A DNA stretch of 64,000 nt from a virus: positions 43,465 to 107,464 of the IMG/VR virus record IMGVR_UViG_3300037189_020049; one strand, given 5' to 3'. The translations under genes and the position numbers were made by a program. The notes beneath the pieces are model-generated. The model was not told the origin of the DNA, did no database searches, and worked only from the letters and a program-made list of their open reading frames with translations. Below, one piece after another: positions 27,894 to 37,316 of the stretch. Numbering within the stretch: position 1 is the stretch's first letter; the number at the start of each line of letters is the position of its first letter.

Positions 27894-30800
27894 TTATGAT
27901 CCCGGTGGAATATTTGTTGACTGTTTTATTCCTGTAACTAATTTATCTAATGGCGAACTTGCTGACTTAGATCCAAATACATTAATTACAGATTTTGTAT
28001 TTACTGAACCCAATGATGCTTGCGCACTTTCTAGATTTTGTGACAATTGACCCACTGCTGCTGTTACTTGTTGATTTACAGATCCAAATTTATCTCTTAA
28101 TGCCGATACATCCGTTCCCACTGATGTTTTGAGAGATACTAATTTACCGCCAATATCTTTAACTTCATTAATTGCATAATTAATTTTATCGGGTGTGATT
28201 CCACCTGGTAATTTTGTTAAATCAGTAACTCCAAAAGCATTAGCAATATTAAGACCTTTAACATCTTGTAATGGTATATCAGCAGCAGGTGCAGTAGTAG
28301 CCGGAGCCAATAACGGTATATTTTTTAATTTTTCTAACGGTATTGTATTAAGCTGTAATCCTGCTCCGGATGCTCTAGGTATGTTTATAGATAATTCGTT
28401 TGCTTTAGATTTTAAACCTTCTAATTTTTCTTTACCTAATGCCGTTAAATTATTAACATCAATTCCTAAGGTTTTTGCTAGGCTATCTAATGATTGCTCT
28501 TTGGTTGCTCCTTCAATTTTATTTTGTATTCCATTAACCAGACCATTTGTGTTTGCTAATCCTTTAACTAAATTGCCTACTGTCGAATTATTAGCAAAAG
28601 TTGACATCGCATTATCTAATGCAGTTTTTTGATTTCCAACTAAACTTCCTAATGTTTCAGCCGAAGATTTTAATTTTGATAATTGTTCTAATGGTGCAGA
28701 GATTGTAGTAGCAGCTAATCTTATTCCTTCAGATAATCTAGAATTAGATAAACTATATACTGAACTTGCTGCTGATAATAAACTCATTCCTTGAGCAACA
28801 GGATTTGTTACTTTTCCACTTAAACTATAAGTAGGATTATTTACAGTCGGTATCGATAGTTGTGTAGGATCTGGTCTGATACCCGGTCCTGAAATAGCAG
28901 GAGTAGTATCTGCTACTGTTTGATCTGATGGATTTGGACTTGTTACCGACACCAATGTAACATCCGAAGACTTAGTACTATCACCTATCGGTAACTGAGC
29001 AGGAACTCTGATTAATTTAAATTCTTGTTTAAATACACCATTTTTAAATAAACTTTTAACTGTCGTAATCATATATACACCACTAAACGGTGCTCTAATT
29101 TTTTGAAATTGATTTACATCAACTGGATTTCTAAAAATTACAATTATATAAACTTCACCAAATGTTGAATCTATTTCGTTATCAACCGTTACATTTACAT
29201 ATCCATCTTCCAATTTGGCTTTATAGTTTCCTGTTCCAGTAGTCGAGATAAAAAATGGATCTCCTAAGATTTCAAGATCTCCTTGTGCCCCCGAAACTCC
29301 TGCATTAATAACTGCTTCGTGCAAATTTCTAGCTAAAATTTGATAAGGATCATCAATTAATTGACCTCCTGTGCCTGCTGTTTTTGGATTAATGTCCGTT
29401 GGATCTGTTTTTATTGGCTGTACCGGAATTGGATGCAATGCTACTTTATCCAAACTTTCGGAATCATATTCAACTTTAGTATTATCAGAAGGCGAAGCAC
29501 CATTCCTTACACCAAAAACATCTGTATTGCCTAATGCAAATGGAATACTTTCGTAAAATAGATTGTTAAAATCTAGTCTAAAATTTAATACATCAATATT
29601 TTTTCCTGTATAAGTGTAATTATATTCTTTGTAAATGATGTTTGTGATATCATTTACATTGAATTTATATGACCTATATCCGGGTACTCTTGTATAATGT
29701 ATTTTATACTCCGTGACTATATATGTGTATTTTTTATAATAATCTTTAGCTTGAGGATTTATTATATCTAAATTTGTTACTTTTGGAGTGATTAAGAAAT
29801 AATTTACAAGACCATTGGAGTCTGGTTTAAAATTCTTAAGTAATCCTTGTACATATTCACTATCAACAATTACTGCCTCAATACATTCGTTGAGATTTCT
29901 ACCGGCATTGAATTGAACTTTGATATTCGTCGTCGGAGAATATTTTAATATATTTGGATTTTGTTTAGCTTCCTCGACCGTTGGATTTGCAGTCGATGCT
30001 AAATTAGGCATCGGCGAAAGTACATTTGATTTGTTAAATTCTGATACTTTACTTTTTCCAATAGAATTTCCGTCACCAGAAAAATTATAGATACCATTTT
30101 CAAGGGTAGGGAATTTTATTTCGTATCTGTCATAATTTTTATTTTCTCCTGGGTTACTTTCATTATTTGTTTGCTGTATTTGTTTTTCTAAATTTTTACA
30201 AAGATCTTCTAAAATTTCCTTAACAGTTGCCCCTTCCATAGAAATAGGCTTTGATAATTTATTAGGATTTCCCATCGCCCTATCTGTATACATTACACCA
30301 GTGCATTGATATTTTGTTCCTTGATGAGTTAATTCGACTTTAACTGATGATAGACCAAATAGTAAAAATTTAGTGGCGCGATCAATTTTTTCCGGTGTTG
30401 ATACTGAAACGTCTACATCATCTCTGTATCCCCAAAATTCTATTTTCATTAGATATGCTGCATTTGCATATGTTGTATACCCTGCACCAAGCGAAGCAAC
30501 ATGTAATGCTTCAATAAATCCATTAATACTATATGGTTCTATTACCGTGAAAGATATCTTTGAAGCAAGGCTTGCACCATTTGATGTACCTGGTGTCATT
30601 ATTCCCTGGATTTCAACATCATCAATGAATAAATCAAAACGCCCAGGACTTTCTTTATTAAACCCACTTATCAATCCTTGAGTATTTTCGAGTTGTTTTT
30701 TAGATACTTTATCAATATACAATTGCTCTGCTTTTTCATTTTCGATATATGCTGCATCTTCAACTGTTTGTAATTGCAATTTGCTAAGAGAATCAGGTAA

Positions 30801-31061
30801 AGCAAAATCTTTTGATCCTTTGCCTCCGGATTTTAAAATGATGTATTTTGGTTCAACAAATCTATATTTTGCATCATCTAAATATTGGTCAGGAACTACA
30901 GATATTGTAAAATTATATGTTACATTTCTATAGTTGTTTAAAACATTAGGTAATAATTTTTTTTTGGACTTCAATATAACTGAGCTTGTTGAATCACCAT
31001 CAACATTTTTTTGATTAGTACTAGTTTTGTGTTCAACATTCTGCGATGTTTGTGTTGCCAT
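27894..31061 (-). CDS. Baseplate hub-like structural protein, 1055 aa
   Basis: Long protein next to gp5. The N-terminal ~450 aa have beta-rich hub-like sequence: VTYNFTISVVPDQYL, FDLFIDDVEIQGIMTPGT, KISFTVIEPYSINGFIEAL, and GATVKEILEDLCKNLEKQ. The last ~300 aa are Ala/Ser/Leu-rich and helical (for example LSAASSVYSLSNSRL, LGKEKLEGLKSKANEL), unlike T4 gp27. The position suggests the gp27 role (hub ring holding the gp5 spike), with a long extra C-terminal helical region. The gp27 assignment is an inference; that it is a virion hub protein is likely. An AGGA Shine-Dalgarno lies 8 nt before the ATG. Confidence 0.65.
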   Translation of the reverse strand: MATQTSQNVEHKTSTNQKNVDGDSTSSVILKSKKKLLPNVLNNYRNVTYNFTISVVPDQYLDDAKYRFVEPKYIILKSGGKGSKDFALPDSLSKLQLQTVEDAAYIENEKAEQLYIDKVSKKQLENTQGLISGFNKESPGRFDLFIDDVEIQGIMTPGTSNGASLASKISFTVIEPYSINGFIEALHVASLGAGYTTYANAAYLMKIEFWGYRDDVDVSVSTPEKIDRATKFLLFGLSSVKVELTHQGTKYQCTGVMYTDRAMGNPNKLSKPISMEGATVKEILEDLCKNLEKQIQQTNNESNPGENKNYDRYEIKFPTLENGIYNFSGDGNSIGKSKVSEFNKSNVLSPMPNLASTANPTVEEAKQNPNILKYSPTTNIKVQFNAGRNLNECIEAVIVDSEYVQGLLKNFKPDSNGLVNYFLITPKVTNLDIINPQAKDYYKKYTYIVTEYKIHYTRVPGYRSYKFNVNDITNIIYKEYNYTYTGKNIDVLNFRLDFNNLFYESIPFALGNTDVFGVRNGASPSDNTKVEYDSESLDKVALHPIPVQPIKTDPTDINPKTAGTGGQLIDDPYQILARNLHEAVINAGVSGAQGDLEILGDPFFISTTGTGNYKAKLEDGYVNVTVDNEIDSTFGEVYIIVIFRNPVDVNQFQKIRAPFSGVYMITTVKSLFKNGVFKQEFKLIRVPAQLPIGDSTKSSDVTLVSVTSPNPSDQTVADTTPAISGPGIRPDPTQLSIPTVNNPTYSLSGKVTNPVAQGMSLLSAASSVYSLSNSRLSEGIRLAATTISAPLEQLSKLKSSAETLGSLVGNQKTALDNAMSTFANNSTVGNLVKGLANTNGLVNGIQNKIEGATKEQSLDSLAKTLGIDVNNLTALGKEKLEGLKSKANELSINIPRASGAGLQLNTIPLEKLKNIPLLAPATTAPAADIPLQDVKGLNIANAFGVTDLTKLPGGITPDKINYAINEVKDIGGKLVSLKTSVGTDVSALRDKFGSVNQQVTAAVGQLSQNLESAQASLGSVNTKSVINVFGSKSASSPLDKLVTGIKQSTNIPPGS

Positions 31062-31064
31062 GGT

Positions 31065-31379
31065 TTAAAATCCTAATGCAGTTTTTATTGTGGAAAGTTT
31101 AGGCAAGTAAATTCTTGTACCGGGAACAAAATCAAATATCGAATCATTGATCACACTCTTATTTCTAACAGCAAATACCCACCATAAATTAACATCTTTA
31201 TAAAGATCGTATGCTAACAGATCTGGACGATATTCATATGTTTTAGTTATTTCAAATAAAATATCGTCTGTTTCGGCAGGTATGTTTCTAAATTCAATAA
31301 TATCCAAATAGTTATTATTTAAACTAGTGGAAAAATACGGGCTAGTTGACGAATAACTAGATGCTGAATAGTTTGCCAT
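31065..31379 (-). CDS. 53: Baseplate wedge protein gp53
   Basis: 104 aa, shorter than T4 gp53 (196 aa) but with its conserved core: NIPAETDDILFEITKTYEYR, PDLLAYDLYKDVNLWWVFAV, RNKSVINDSIFDFVPGTRIY LP. This LysM-like region binds the wedge complex. Start ATG has AGGAT 8 nt upstream. It is separated by 3 and 1 nt from its neighbours, so it is part of one operon. Confidence 0.88.
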   Translation of the reverse strand: MANYSASSYSSTSPYFSTSLNNNYLDIIEFRNIPAETDDILFEITKTYEYRPDLLAYDLYKDVNLWWVFAVRNKSVINDSIFDFVPGTRIYLPKLSTIKTALGF

Positions 31380-31380
31380 A

Positions 31381-32532
31381 TTACAAATATCCTAATTTTT
31401 TAGTTTTTGTATGAGAAGTTAAATAGTTATCAACATTAAATTGTTGCATTTCTCTTCTGCTATACATTAATACACATGTAATATTTAATGTTGTCATTAC
31501 CGGGATCGAAGTTACGTTATCAGAATCCTGTGCATCATATACATAATAATCTACAGTATCCGGTATGTCGAATCGAAAACTAGATATAGAAATTGGTACA
31601 TTTCTTAACATATATGTACCATATGCATGTAATCTACAAATCGGTGGAGGAGCTCCTGCATCTCTATCATCACCAAATTTCATTTTTGTCAATGCTGCCA
31701 ATAATTTCGTGGTCCCGATAAAAACTTCAGCATCTTTTTTATTTTGAACTGTGAATTTCGCCGTAATTTGAATATTAGTCACTTGACTGCGTTGGTAAAA
31801 ATTAAATGCAAAATTACTATGCAGCGGTTGTTGAGGTGTATATGTTGCCTGATGTTCAAAATTTATTGTCGGAGTATACGGAAAAATAATACCATTGAAA
31901 TTGTTTTTTAAAAGAGCTATTCCAGGAGTATTGCTTCTTAGATATTCGTCTGGGACTACGATCCTTGCCCTAAGATCATTTCCTAGTTGTTTACCAGAAG
32001 GTGTGAACATTCTAACCTGAGCAAGAGGCGTACTTTGCTTTTGCCCTCCAAAATGTACATTTTGTGAAGCTAGTTTCTCCTCTCTTGAATATAACTCACC
32101 AGTTTCTGGATTTTTAAAAAGACCTTGATATGCCGTTCCTGTTTCATCTAGAATCGGTATGCCCGAAGTATTTTTTATCTGTTGTTCTTTATCTGAAATT
32201 GCTGCACCAACAGATTCAGACTTTGTATATTTTTCTGCCGTTGCTTGTTCAGTTTGACTTGGATTCGTACCTTCGGGACTTTTGACCGTTGCTGTCGGAT
32301 TTGCCGATTGTTCTGTATCTGAAATACTTCTATTCGTATCACTTAAATTATTGTTTAAATCAGTTTGATCTTGCTTTAAGTTTTCGAGGTCGACTTTTAA
32401 TTGTGTTGTATCTCCACCAGATGACTCAAGGCTTCGCAACCCTTCTAATTTAGAATCAAATTGCTCTTTATTAGAATCAATCTTTATTTTTAAACTATCA
32501 GATTGAGATCTTAAAGTTAATAACTTCGACAT
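31381..32532 (-). CDS. 48: Baseplate tail-tube cap (gp48-like)
   Basis: 383 aa (T4 gp48 364 aa). Residues 1-~95 are a heptad-type coiled coil (LRSQSDSLKIKIDSNKEQF, LENLKQDQTDLNNNLSD). The C-terminal ~200 aa contain NGIIFPYTPTINFEHQATYT, HSNFAFNFYQRSQVTNIQIT, PPPICRLHAYGTYMLRNVPI and FRFDIPDTVDYYVYD, similar to tube-cap/initiator proteins of T4-like marine phages (memory, not searched). gp48 caps the baseplate hub and starts the tail tube together with gp54; it could instead be the gp54 analogue. First gene of the minus-strand block, with GGGAT before ATG. Confidence 0.65.
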   Translation of the reverse strand: MSKLLTLRSQSDSLKIKIDSNKEQFDSKLEGLRSLESSGGDTTQLKVDLENLKQDQTDLNNNLSDTNRSISDTEQSANPTATVKSPEGTNPSQTEQATAEKYTKSESVGAAISDKEQQIKNTSGIPILDETGTAYQGLFKNPETGELYSREEKLASQNVHFGGQKQSTPLAQVRMFTPSGKQLGNDLRARIVVPDEYLRSNTPGIALLKNNFNGIIFPYTPTINFEHQATYTPQQPLHSNFAFNFYQRSQVTNIQITAKFTVQNKKDAEVFIGTTKLLAALTKMKFGDDRDAGAPPPICRLHAYGTYMLRNVPISISSFRFDIPDTVDYYVYDAQDSDNVTSIPVMTTLNITCVLMYSRREMQQFNVDNYLTSHTKTKKLGYL

Positions 32533-32597
32533 TTTTTTATCCCTGTTACATTATTTAACAAATAAATAAACTACTAACTTAATATATAAAATTTTGG

Positions 32598-32625
32598 TTG
32601 ACATTGAATATCAATATGTTAAACT
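32598..32625 (+). promoter_or_regulatory. Sigma70-like promoter upstream of gp55
   Basis: TTGACA (32598-32603), 16-nt spacer, TAAACT (32620-32625). The 115-bp gap between the divergent tail block and the gp55 gene holds this and the RBS, nothing else that I can support. The 10-mer TGTTAAACTA (32617-32626) recurs before gp47. Confidence 0.55.
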
Positions 32626-32647
32626 AAATTTGGAGACCCAAAAAAAT

Positions 32648-33571
32648 ATGATAATAACAACAAGAAAAGTAAAATATTTAAACAACAGAGATTTATTAGG
32701 CGAGATACACAAAAGTAAATGCAGTTTTTCAAGTTTTTCAAAACAAGAATATAGTCAACACGATATCATATTAACAGACGTAAACAAAATTAATATTAGA
32801 ACGATAGCCGACGCAAAGCGAAACAGAGCAAAAAGAATTGGTATACAAGCATTTATATCAGCCAGAGCGCAGGGTGATAAAAAAGTTAAATTAGCGGAAC
32901 TTACACCGGATTATAAAACCATTGATAAAACTGAAATTGTTATTAGGATTATGACATTTGAGCATATTCCATTAGCTCCTGGCAGAAAAAAGACCACAAA
33001 AACCACGGCCGATAGTCACGAAAAAGTAAATTTTCCTCCTTTTCAACATTGGAAATTTGATGATGAAAATGAGTTAATATGTGTTGGAAAAAGCCATTGG
33101 AAAGGCGGAATTAAAACAGGAAAATTTTCCAAGGATCATGGTAGAATCACAGAATCTTTGGGCAAAATGTTTATTAAATTAAGCGAAAGATATGCTCAAC
33201 GAGCCAATTGGCGCAGTTATACATATGTAGAAGAAATGAAGGGGCAAGCCATTTTACAATTAAGTCAAATTGGTTTACAGTTCGACGAATCAAAATCCGA
33301 AAATCCTTTTGCTTATTATACTGCTGCTGTAAACAACAGTTTCACAAGAATATTAAATAACGAAAAGAAAAATCAAAATATACGAGACGATATGTTAGAA
33401 GAAGCAGGGTTAACTCCTAGCTCTACAAGACAAAATCAACAGCAACATGCTGAAGAAACTGCACGACAAGCCAAATTATATAAAAATGTAAGAATGCCAA
33501 AATCATCTGATTCTGATTTTGAAGACGACGAAGATTTTAATGAATCAACAGATGAAAACACTGCTAGTTGA
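32648..33571 (+). CDS. 55: Late-transcription sigma factor gp55 with long N-terminal extension
   Basis: 307 aa from ATG 32648, chosen because GGAG lies 12 nt upstream; the frame is open to 32594, which overlaps the promoter. The C-terminal half is gp55-like: YTYVEEMKGQAILQLSQIGL, ENPFAYYTAAVNNSFTRILN, NEKKNQNIRDDMLEEAG (sigma region 2-like). gp55 brings host RNA polymerase to TATAAATA late promoters with gp33 and the clamp. T4 gp55 is 185 aa; the first ~165 residues here are an extra domain that I do not recognise, with basic DAKRNRAKRIG and FPPFQHWKFDDENELIC-type segments. Confidence 0.85.
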   Translation: MIITTRKVKYLNNRDLLGEIHKSKCSFSSFSKQEYSQHDIILTDVNKINIRTIADAKRNRAKRIGIQAFISARAQGDKKVKLAELTPDYKTIDKTEIVIRIMTFEHIPLAPGRKKTTKTTADSHEKVNFPPFQHWKFDDENELICVGKSHWKGGIKTGKFSKDHGRITESLGKMFIKLSERYAQRANWRSYTYVEEMKGQAILQLSQIGLQFDESKSENPFAYYTAAVNNSFTRILNNEKKNQNIRDDMLEEAGLTPSSTRQNQQQHAEETARQAKLYKNVRMPKSSDSDFEDDEDFNESTDENTAS

Positions 33572-33578
33572 TATGGGG

Positions 33579-33607
33579 TTGCTTATTTGTCAAAGGATTG
33601 TTAAACT
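33579..33607 (+). promoter_or_regulatory. Possible promoter before gp47
   Basis: TTGCTT (33579-33584), 17-nt spacer, TAAACT (33602-33607), inside the shared 10-mer TGTTAAACTA. The predicted transcript start would fall at or very near ATG 33614, so the mRNA would be nearly leaderless. Weak -35 box, so only a candidate. Confidence 0.35.
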
Positions 33608-33613
33608 ATTTGC

Positions 33614-34630
33614 ATGACTGGATTATTTAAAAAAGTAGCATGTTTCACCGATTTACATCTTGGCCTAAAGACAAATTCAACTATACATAATCAAGATTGC
33701 GAAGATTTTGTTGATTGGTTTATAGAAAACGCTCAAAAAAACAATGCTGAAACTTGCATTGTGTTAGGAGATTGGCATAATAACAGAAATGCTATTAATT
33801 TAGCCACGCTAGATGCTTCTATACGTTGTATGGAAAAATTAGGAAAAGCATTTGAACAATTCTATTGGTTTCCTGGAAATCACGATTTGTTCTATAAAGA
33901 TCGAAGAGATATTCACAGTACTTCTTTTGGTAAACATATTCCAGGCGTCACTATAGTCGACAATGTATGCACCGTAGGTGATGTGACTTTAGTACCGTGG
34001 TTGGTAGGTGACGAATGGAAAACTATAAGCAAAATTAAAAGTCGTTACATGTTCGGGCATTTTGAATTACCATTGTTTTATATGAATGCAATGGTTCAAA
34101 TGCCTGATCACGGCGAACTTCAATCTGAACATTTTAAACATCAAGAATACGTTTTTAGTGGTCATTTTCACAAACGACAAAATAGAGATAAAATTTGGTA
34201 TATTGGAAATGCATTTCCTCATAACTTTAGCGATACTTGGGACGACAATCGAGGTATGATGTTATTAGAATGGGGCGGTACTCCTGAATTTATCAATTGG
34301 CCAAATTGTCCAAAATTTAGAACTATAAATCTTAGCGAATTACTTGACAAAAAAGAAAGTGTAATGAAATCTAAAATGTATCTCCGTGTTAACTTAGATA
34401 TTGATATTACTTTCGAAGAAGCAAATTTCATTAAAGAAACTTTTACAAACGAATATGATATCAGAGAAATAAGTTTAATACAAGATAAAGTTAGCATTGA
34501 TACTACTGTTGATGATAATCCCGATACAAAATTCGAAAGTGTTAATCAAATAGTATCAGAAAGTCTAGTATCAATAGATTCTGATCAATTTGACAAAAAA
34601 ATGTTATTGGATCTATATAATAATCTATGA
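33614..34630 (+). CDS. 47: Recombination endonuclease subunit gp47 (SbcD/Mre11-like)
   Basis: 338 aa, the T4 length (339). Calcineurin-like phosphoesterase motifs are present: DLHLG (residues 13-17), GDWHNNR (~52-58), GNHD (88-91), FGHFE and SGHFHKR near 160-185. With gp46 it forms the nuclease/ATPase that resects DNA ends for recombination-dependent replication and host DNA breakdown. There is no Shine-Dalgarno close to the ATG; AAAGG is 17 nt upstream, so the start is slightly uncertain. Overlaps gp46 by 4 nt. Confidence 0.94.
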   Translation: MTGLFKKVACFTDLHLGLKTNSTIHNQDCEDFVDWFIENAQKNNAETCIVLGDWHNNRNAINLATLDASIRCMEKLGKAFEQFYWFPGNHDLFYKDRRDIHSTSFGKHIPGVTIVDNVCTVGDVTLVPWLVGDEWKTISKIKSRYMFGHFELPLFYMNAMVQMPDHGELQSEHFKHQEYVFSGHFHKRQNRDKIWYIGNAFPHNFSDTWDDNRGMMLLEWGGTPEFINWPNCPKFRTINLSELLDKKESVMKSKMYLRVNLDIDITFEEANFIKETFTNEYDIREISLIQDKVSIDTTVDDNPDTKFESVNQIVSESLVSIDSDQFDKKMLLDLYNNL

Positions 34631-36414
34631 TTAAACTAAAATCTATTACAGCAAAAAACTTCTTATCAATAGGAAATCAAACTCAAGCTGTAAGTCTTGA
34701 ACAAAATGTCTTAACTTTAGTACTCGGAGAAAATTTAGATCTCGGAGGCGGTGACAACGGTCAACGTAACGGCGTGGGTAAAACTGCTATGCTTAATGCA
34801 ATCAGTTATGCATTGTATGGTCAAGCACTTACTAATATCAAAAAAGAAAATCTTATTAATAAAATCAACGGTAAACACATGTTGGTTACCCTTGAATTTG
34901 ATAAAAATGGTGTTATGTATCGCATTGAGCGAGGAAGAAAACCGAATATTCTTCGTCTCTTTGTAAATAATCAACAAATTAAAACAGAAGAAAAAGAAGA
35001 AGACGAAAGTCAAGGTGATAGTCGAGAAACTCAAAAAGTAATTGATCAATTACTTGAGATGAGTCATACTATGTTTAAACATCTAGTTGCATTAAACACG
35101 TATACTGAACCGTTTCTTTCAATGCGAGCCGCTGACCAACGTGAAGTCATTGAACAATTATTGGGCATAACTCTGTTAAGTGAAAAGGCAGAAACATTAA
35201 AACTTCAAGTTAAAGATACAAAAGATAAAATTCAACAAGAAACTTTTAAAATCGAAAGTATTAAATCAGCAAATGAAAACGTTCAAAAAAGTATCAATAG
35301 TTTAAAACTAAAAAGTTCTGCTTGGGAATCTAAAAAAGAAACCGAAATAGAAAATTTAGGTAAAGCTATTATGCAATTAGAGAGTGTTAACATAGCGTTA
35401 GAATTACAATCTCACACCGATTTAAAAATATGGACTGAAAATAATAATAAATTAAGAGAACTTAACAAACAAAAGGCAACTTTAGAAACTGCTGTAGCTC
35501 AAGCTGAAAAAACTAACAATAAGTATATTGCAGAATTAACAACTTTGGAAACACATAAATGCCCTGCTTGTGAACAAGATTTACATGATCACACACACGA
35601 AAAAATGGTCGAATCTGTTTCTATAAATCTTCAAGATTCTACTGAATACTTGAAAAAAGTTAGTACAAATCTTGACAAAATTATTAAAGAAATTAAAAAT
35701 ATAGGTGATTTACCAAAAAAACCTATAACTTTTTATGAAACAGAATCCGAAGCATTAGGTCATAAAAACAATTTAACTCAACTGGAAGTCAATTTAACTA
35801 ACAAATTTAGTGAATTAAATCCGTATGATGAACAAATTAATGAATTAAAAAATACAGCTATTCAAGAAATAAATTGGAATTCTGTTAATGATCTAGTTAA
35901 ATTAAAAGAACATCAAGAATTTTTACATAAGTTATTGACTAACAAAGATAGTTTTGTTCGTAAGAAAATTATCGACCAGAATTTAAATTATTTAAATAAA
36001 CGACTTAGTTATTATATCGATCGTTTAGGCTTACCACATCGAGTAGTTTTTCAAAATGATTTAAATGTAGAAATAACTCAGTTAGGTCAGGATTTAGATT
36101 TTGATAATTTATCTAGGGGAGAAAGAAATCGACTGATTTTATCATTAAGTTTTGCATTTAGAGATGTATGGGAAGGTTTATATCAAACTATAAATCTATT
36201 ATTCATCGACGAATTAATTGATTCGGGATTAGATCAAGCTGGTATGGAATCATCGCTTTCTGTTTTAAAGAAAATGGCTCGTGAAAGAAACAAAAATATA
36301 TTCTTAATTAGTCATAGAGATGAATTAGTCAGCCGAGTTACTAGTGTATTAAAAGTAGTAAAAGAATCTGGTTTTACTTCGTATTCAAATAATATAGATT
36401 ATGTCACAAGTTGA
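34627..36414 (+). CDS. 46: Recombination endonuclease subunit gp46 (SbcC/Rad50-like)
   Basis: 595 aa (T4 560). SMC-type ATPase: Walker A GVGKT (~49-53), long coiled coil, zinc-hook CPAC (312-315), ABC signature LSRGERNRLILSLSF (~495), Walker B LLFIDELIDSGLD (~525) and H-loop ISHRDE (~562). It uses ATP to open the gp46-gp47 complex on DNA ends. Start overlaps gp47 by 4 nt, which suggests coupled translation to keep the subunits matched. It overlaps the next gene by 14 nt. Confidence 0.95.
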   Translation: MIKLKSITAKNFLSIGNQTQAVSLEQNVLTLVLGENLDLGGGDNGQRNGVGKTAMLNAISYALYGQALTNIKKENLINKINGKHMLVTLEFDKNGVMYRIERGRKPNILRLFVNNQQIKTEEKEEDESQGDSRETQKVIDQLLEMSHTMFKHLVALNTYTEPFLSMRAADQREVIEQLLGITLLSEKAETLKLQVKDTKDKIQQETFKIESIKSANENVQKSINSLKLKSSAWESKKETEIENLGKAIMQLESVNIALELQSHTDLKIWTENNNKLRELNKQKATLETAVAQAEKTNNKYIAELTTLETHKCPACEQDLHDHTHEKMVESVSINLQDSTEYLKKVSTNLDKIIKEIKNIGDLPKKPITFYETESEALGHKNNLTQLEVNLTNKFSELNPYDEQINELKNTAIQEINWNSVNDLVKLKEHQEFLHKLLTNKDSFVRKKIIDQNLNYLNKRLSYYIDRLGLPHRVVFQNDLNVEITQLGQDLDFDNLSRGERNRLILSLSFAFRDVWEGLYQTINLLFIDELIDSGLDQAGMESSLSVLKKMARERNKNIFLISHRDELVSRVTSVLKVVKESGFTSYSNNIDYVTS

Positions 36415-36724
36415 ATTAGAAAAGTATAAGAAATTATATTCATCATTAGTTGAAGCATTTGTAGAATTACATAATTTGAACTTATCTTATGTTAATTATG
36501 TTGGTATAAGAACCGGCTATTCGGTACGACGTCAATTAAAAAAAATACTATTAATAAAAAAAGAATTAGATAAAAGTACAAAACTAGTGTATAGTGAGTA
36601 TAAGAATAATGAAAAAGCTAGACAAGAGTTAAGTAAACGCAATCGAGATATTGCTAAAAAGTTACATCAGGAAGGATTATATAAAAATGACAAGCGTTTC
36701 AGAACAAATAAAGACGACATTTGA
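36401..36724 (+). CDS. Hypothetical small basic helical protein, 107 aa
   Basis: Starts inside the last codons of gp46 and ends 38 nt inside the next gene. The sequence is lysine-rich with long helices (VELEKYKKLYSSLVEAFVEL, RRQLKKILLIKKELDKSTKL). No family recognised. Overlap at both ends and the operon position suggest a small recombination- or DNA-related accessory protein, but this is only context. Confidence 0.7.
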   Translation: MSQVELEKYKKLYSSLVEAFVELHNLNLSYVNYVGIRTGYSVRRQLKKILLIKKELDKSTKLVYSEYKNNEKARQELSKRNRDIAKKLHQEGLYKNDKRFRTNKDDI

Positions 36725-36884
36725 AGAATTTGTAAAAGAAGATACAAAGTTCACAGCAGGTAATAGTGCAGCGGGCACAAGGGCAAGAAAAGCATTAGCA
36801 GAACTAGGCAAGTTAGTTAAGGCTCGCCGTAACGAAATCACTGCTGAAAAGAATGCTCGTAAGGAAGCTAAAGCAGAAAAGTAA
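36687..36884 (+). CDS. Histone H1-like (Hc1-type) small DNA-binding protein
   Basis: 65 aa from ATG 36687; AGGAAGG lies 11 nt upstream, while the TTG at 36651 has none. The core FEEFVKEDTKF, GNSAAGTRARKALAELGKLV and the basic Lys/Arg tail (KNARKEAKAEK) match the Hc1/histone H1-like family of chlamydiae and many aquatic phages, where GxxxAGxRARKxLxEL is the signature. Likely binds DNA non-specifically, perhaps for packaging or nucleoid control. Overlaps the previous gene by 38 nt in another frame. Confidence 0.85.
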   Translation: MTSVSEQIKTTFEEFVKEDTKFTAGNSAAGTRARKALAELGKLVKARRNEITAEKNARKEAKAEK

Positions 36885-36887
36885 TTA

Positions 36888-37316
36888 ATGACTTGGACTT
36901 ATCACGGACAAGTTGTAGATGAATTGCCTGATGATTGTGTTGGTTATGTTTATATTATAACCAATTTAACATCGGGTAAAAAATATATTGGCAAAAAATT
37001 AGCAAAGTTTAGTAAAACAACTTATAAGACTGTAAAATTAAAAAATGGCACAAAAAAGAAAAAGAAAATCAGATCAAAAATAGATTCTGATTGGAAAGAA
37101 TATTGGGGTAGTAGCCCCAATCTTCAGGCAGATATAGACAATCTAGGCAAAGAACACTTCTCTCGCGAAATATTATACTACTGTAAATCAAAAGCAGAAA
37201 CATCTTACATTGAGGCCCGTGAACAATTCGACCGCAAAGTATTAGAATCAGACGACTACTATAACGGCATCATAAATTGCCGTATCCATGGCTCACATAT
37301 AAAATCTAAAATTTAA
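36888..37316 (+). CDS. segE: SegE-like GIY-YIG endonuclease
   Basis: 142 aa. N-terminal GIY-YIG nuclease motif GYVYIITNLTSGKKYIGKK (residues ~19-37), then the KYWGSSPNL-like EYWGSSPNLQADI, FSREILYYCKSKAETSYIEA and ending DDYYNGIINCRIHG. This combination is typical of the T4 SegE-like free-standing homing endonuclease family. It cuts a specific site in relatives lacking it and spreads by repair. It sits 3 nt after the Hc1-like gene and directly before the long structured non-coding region, so it may be linked to it. Confidence 0.88.
   Translation: MTWTYHGQVVDELPDDCVGYVYIITNLTSGKKYIGKKLAKFSKTTYKTVKLKNGTKKKKKIRSKIDSDWKEYWGSSPNLQADIDNLGKEHFSREILYYCKSKAETSYIEAREQFDRKVLESDDYYNGIINCRIHGSHIKSKI
37277..37305 (+). 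promoter_or_regulatory. Candidate promoter at the end of the SegE-like gene
   Basis: TTGCCG (37277-37282), 17-nt spacer, TAAAAT (37300-37305). The predicted start is near 37313, at the SegE stop codon, exactly where the structured non-coding region begins. Inside a gene and weak in the -35 box, so moderate confidence. Confidence 0.4.
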
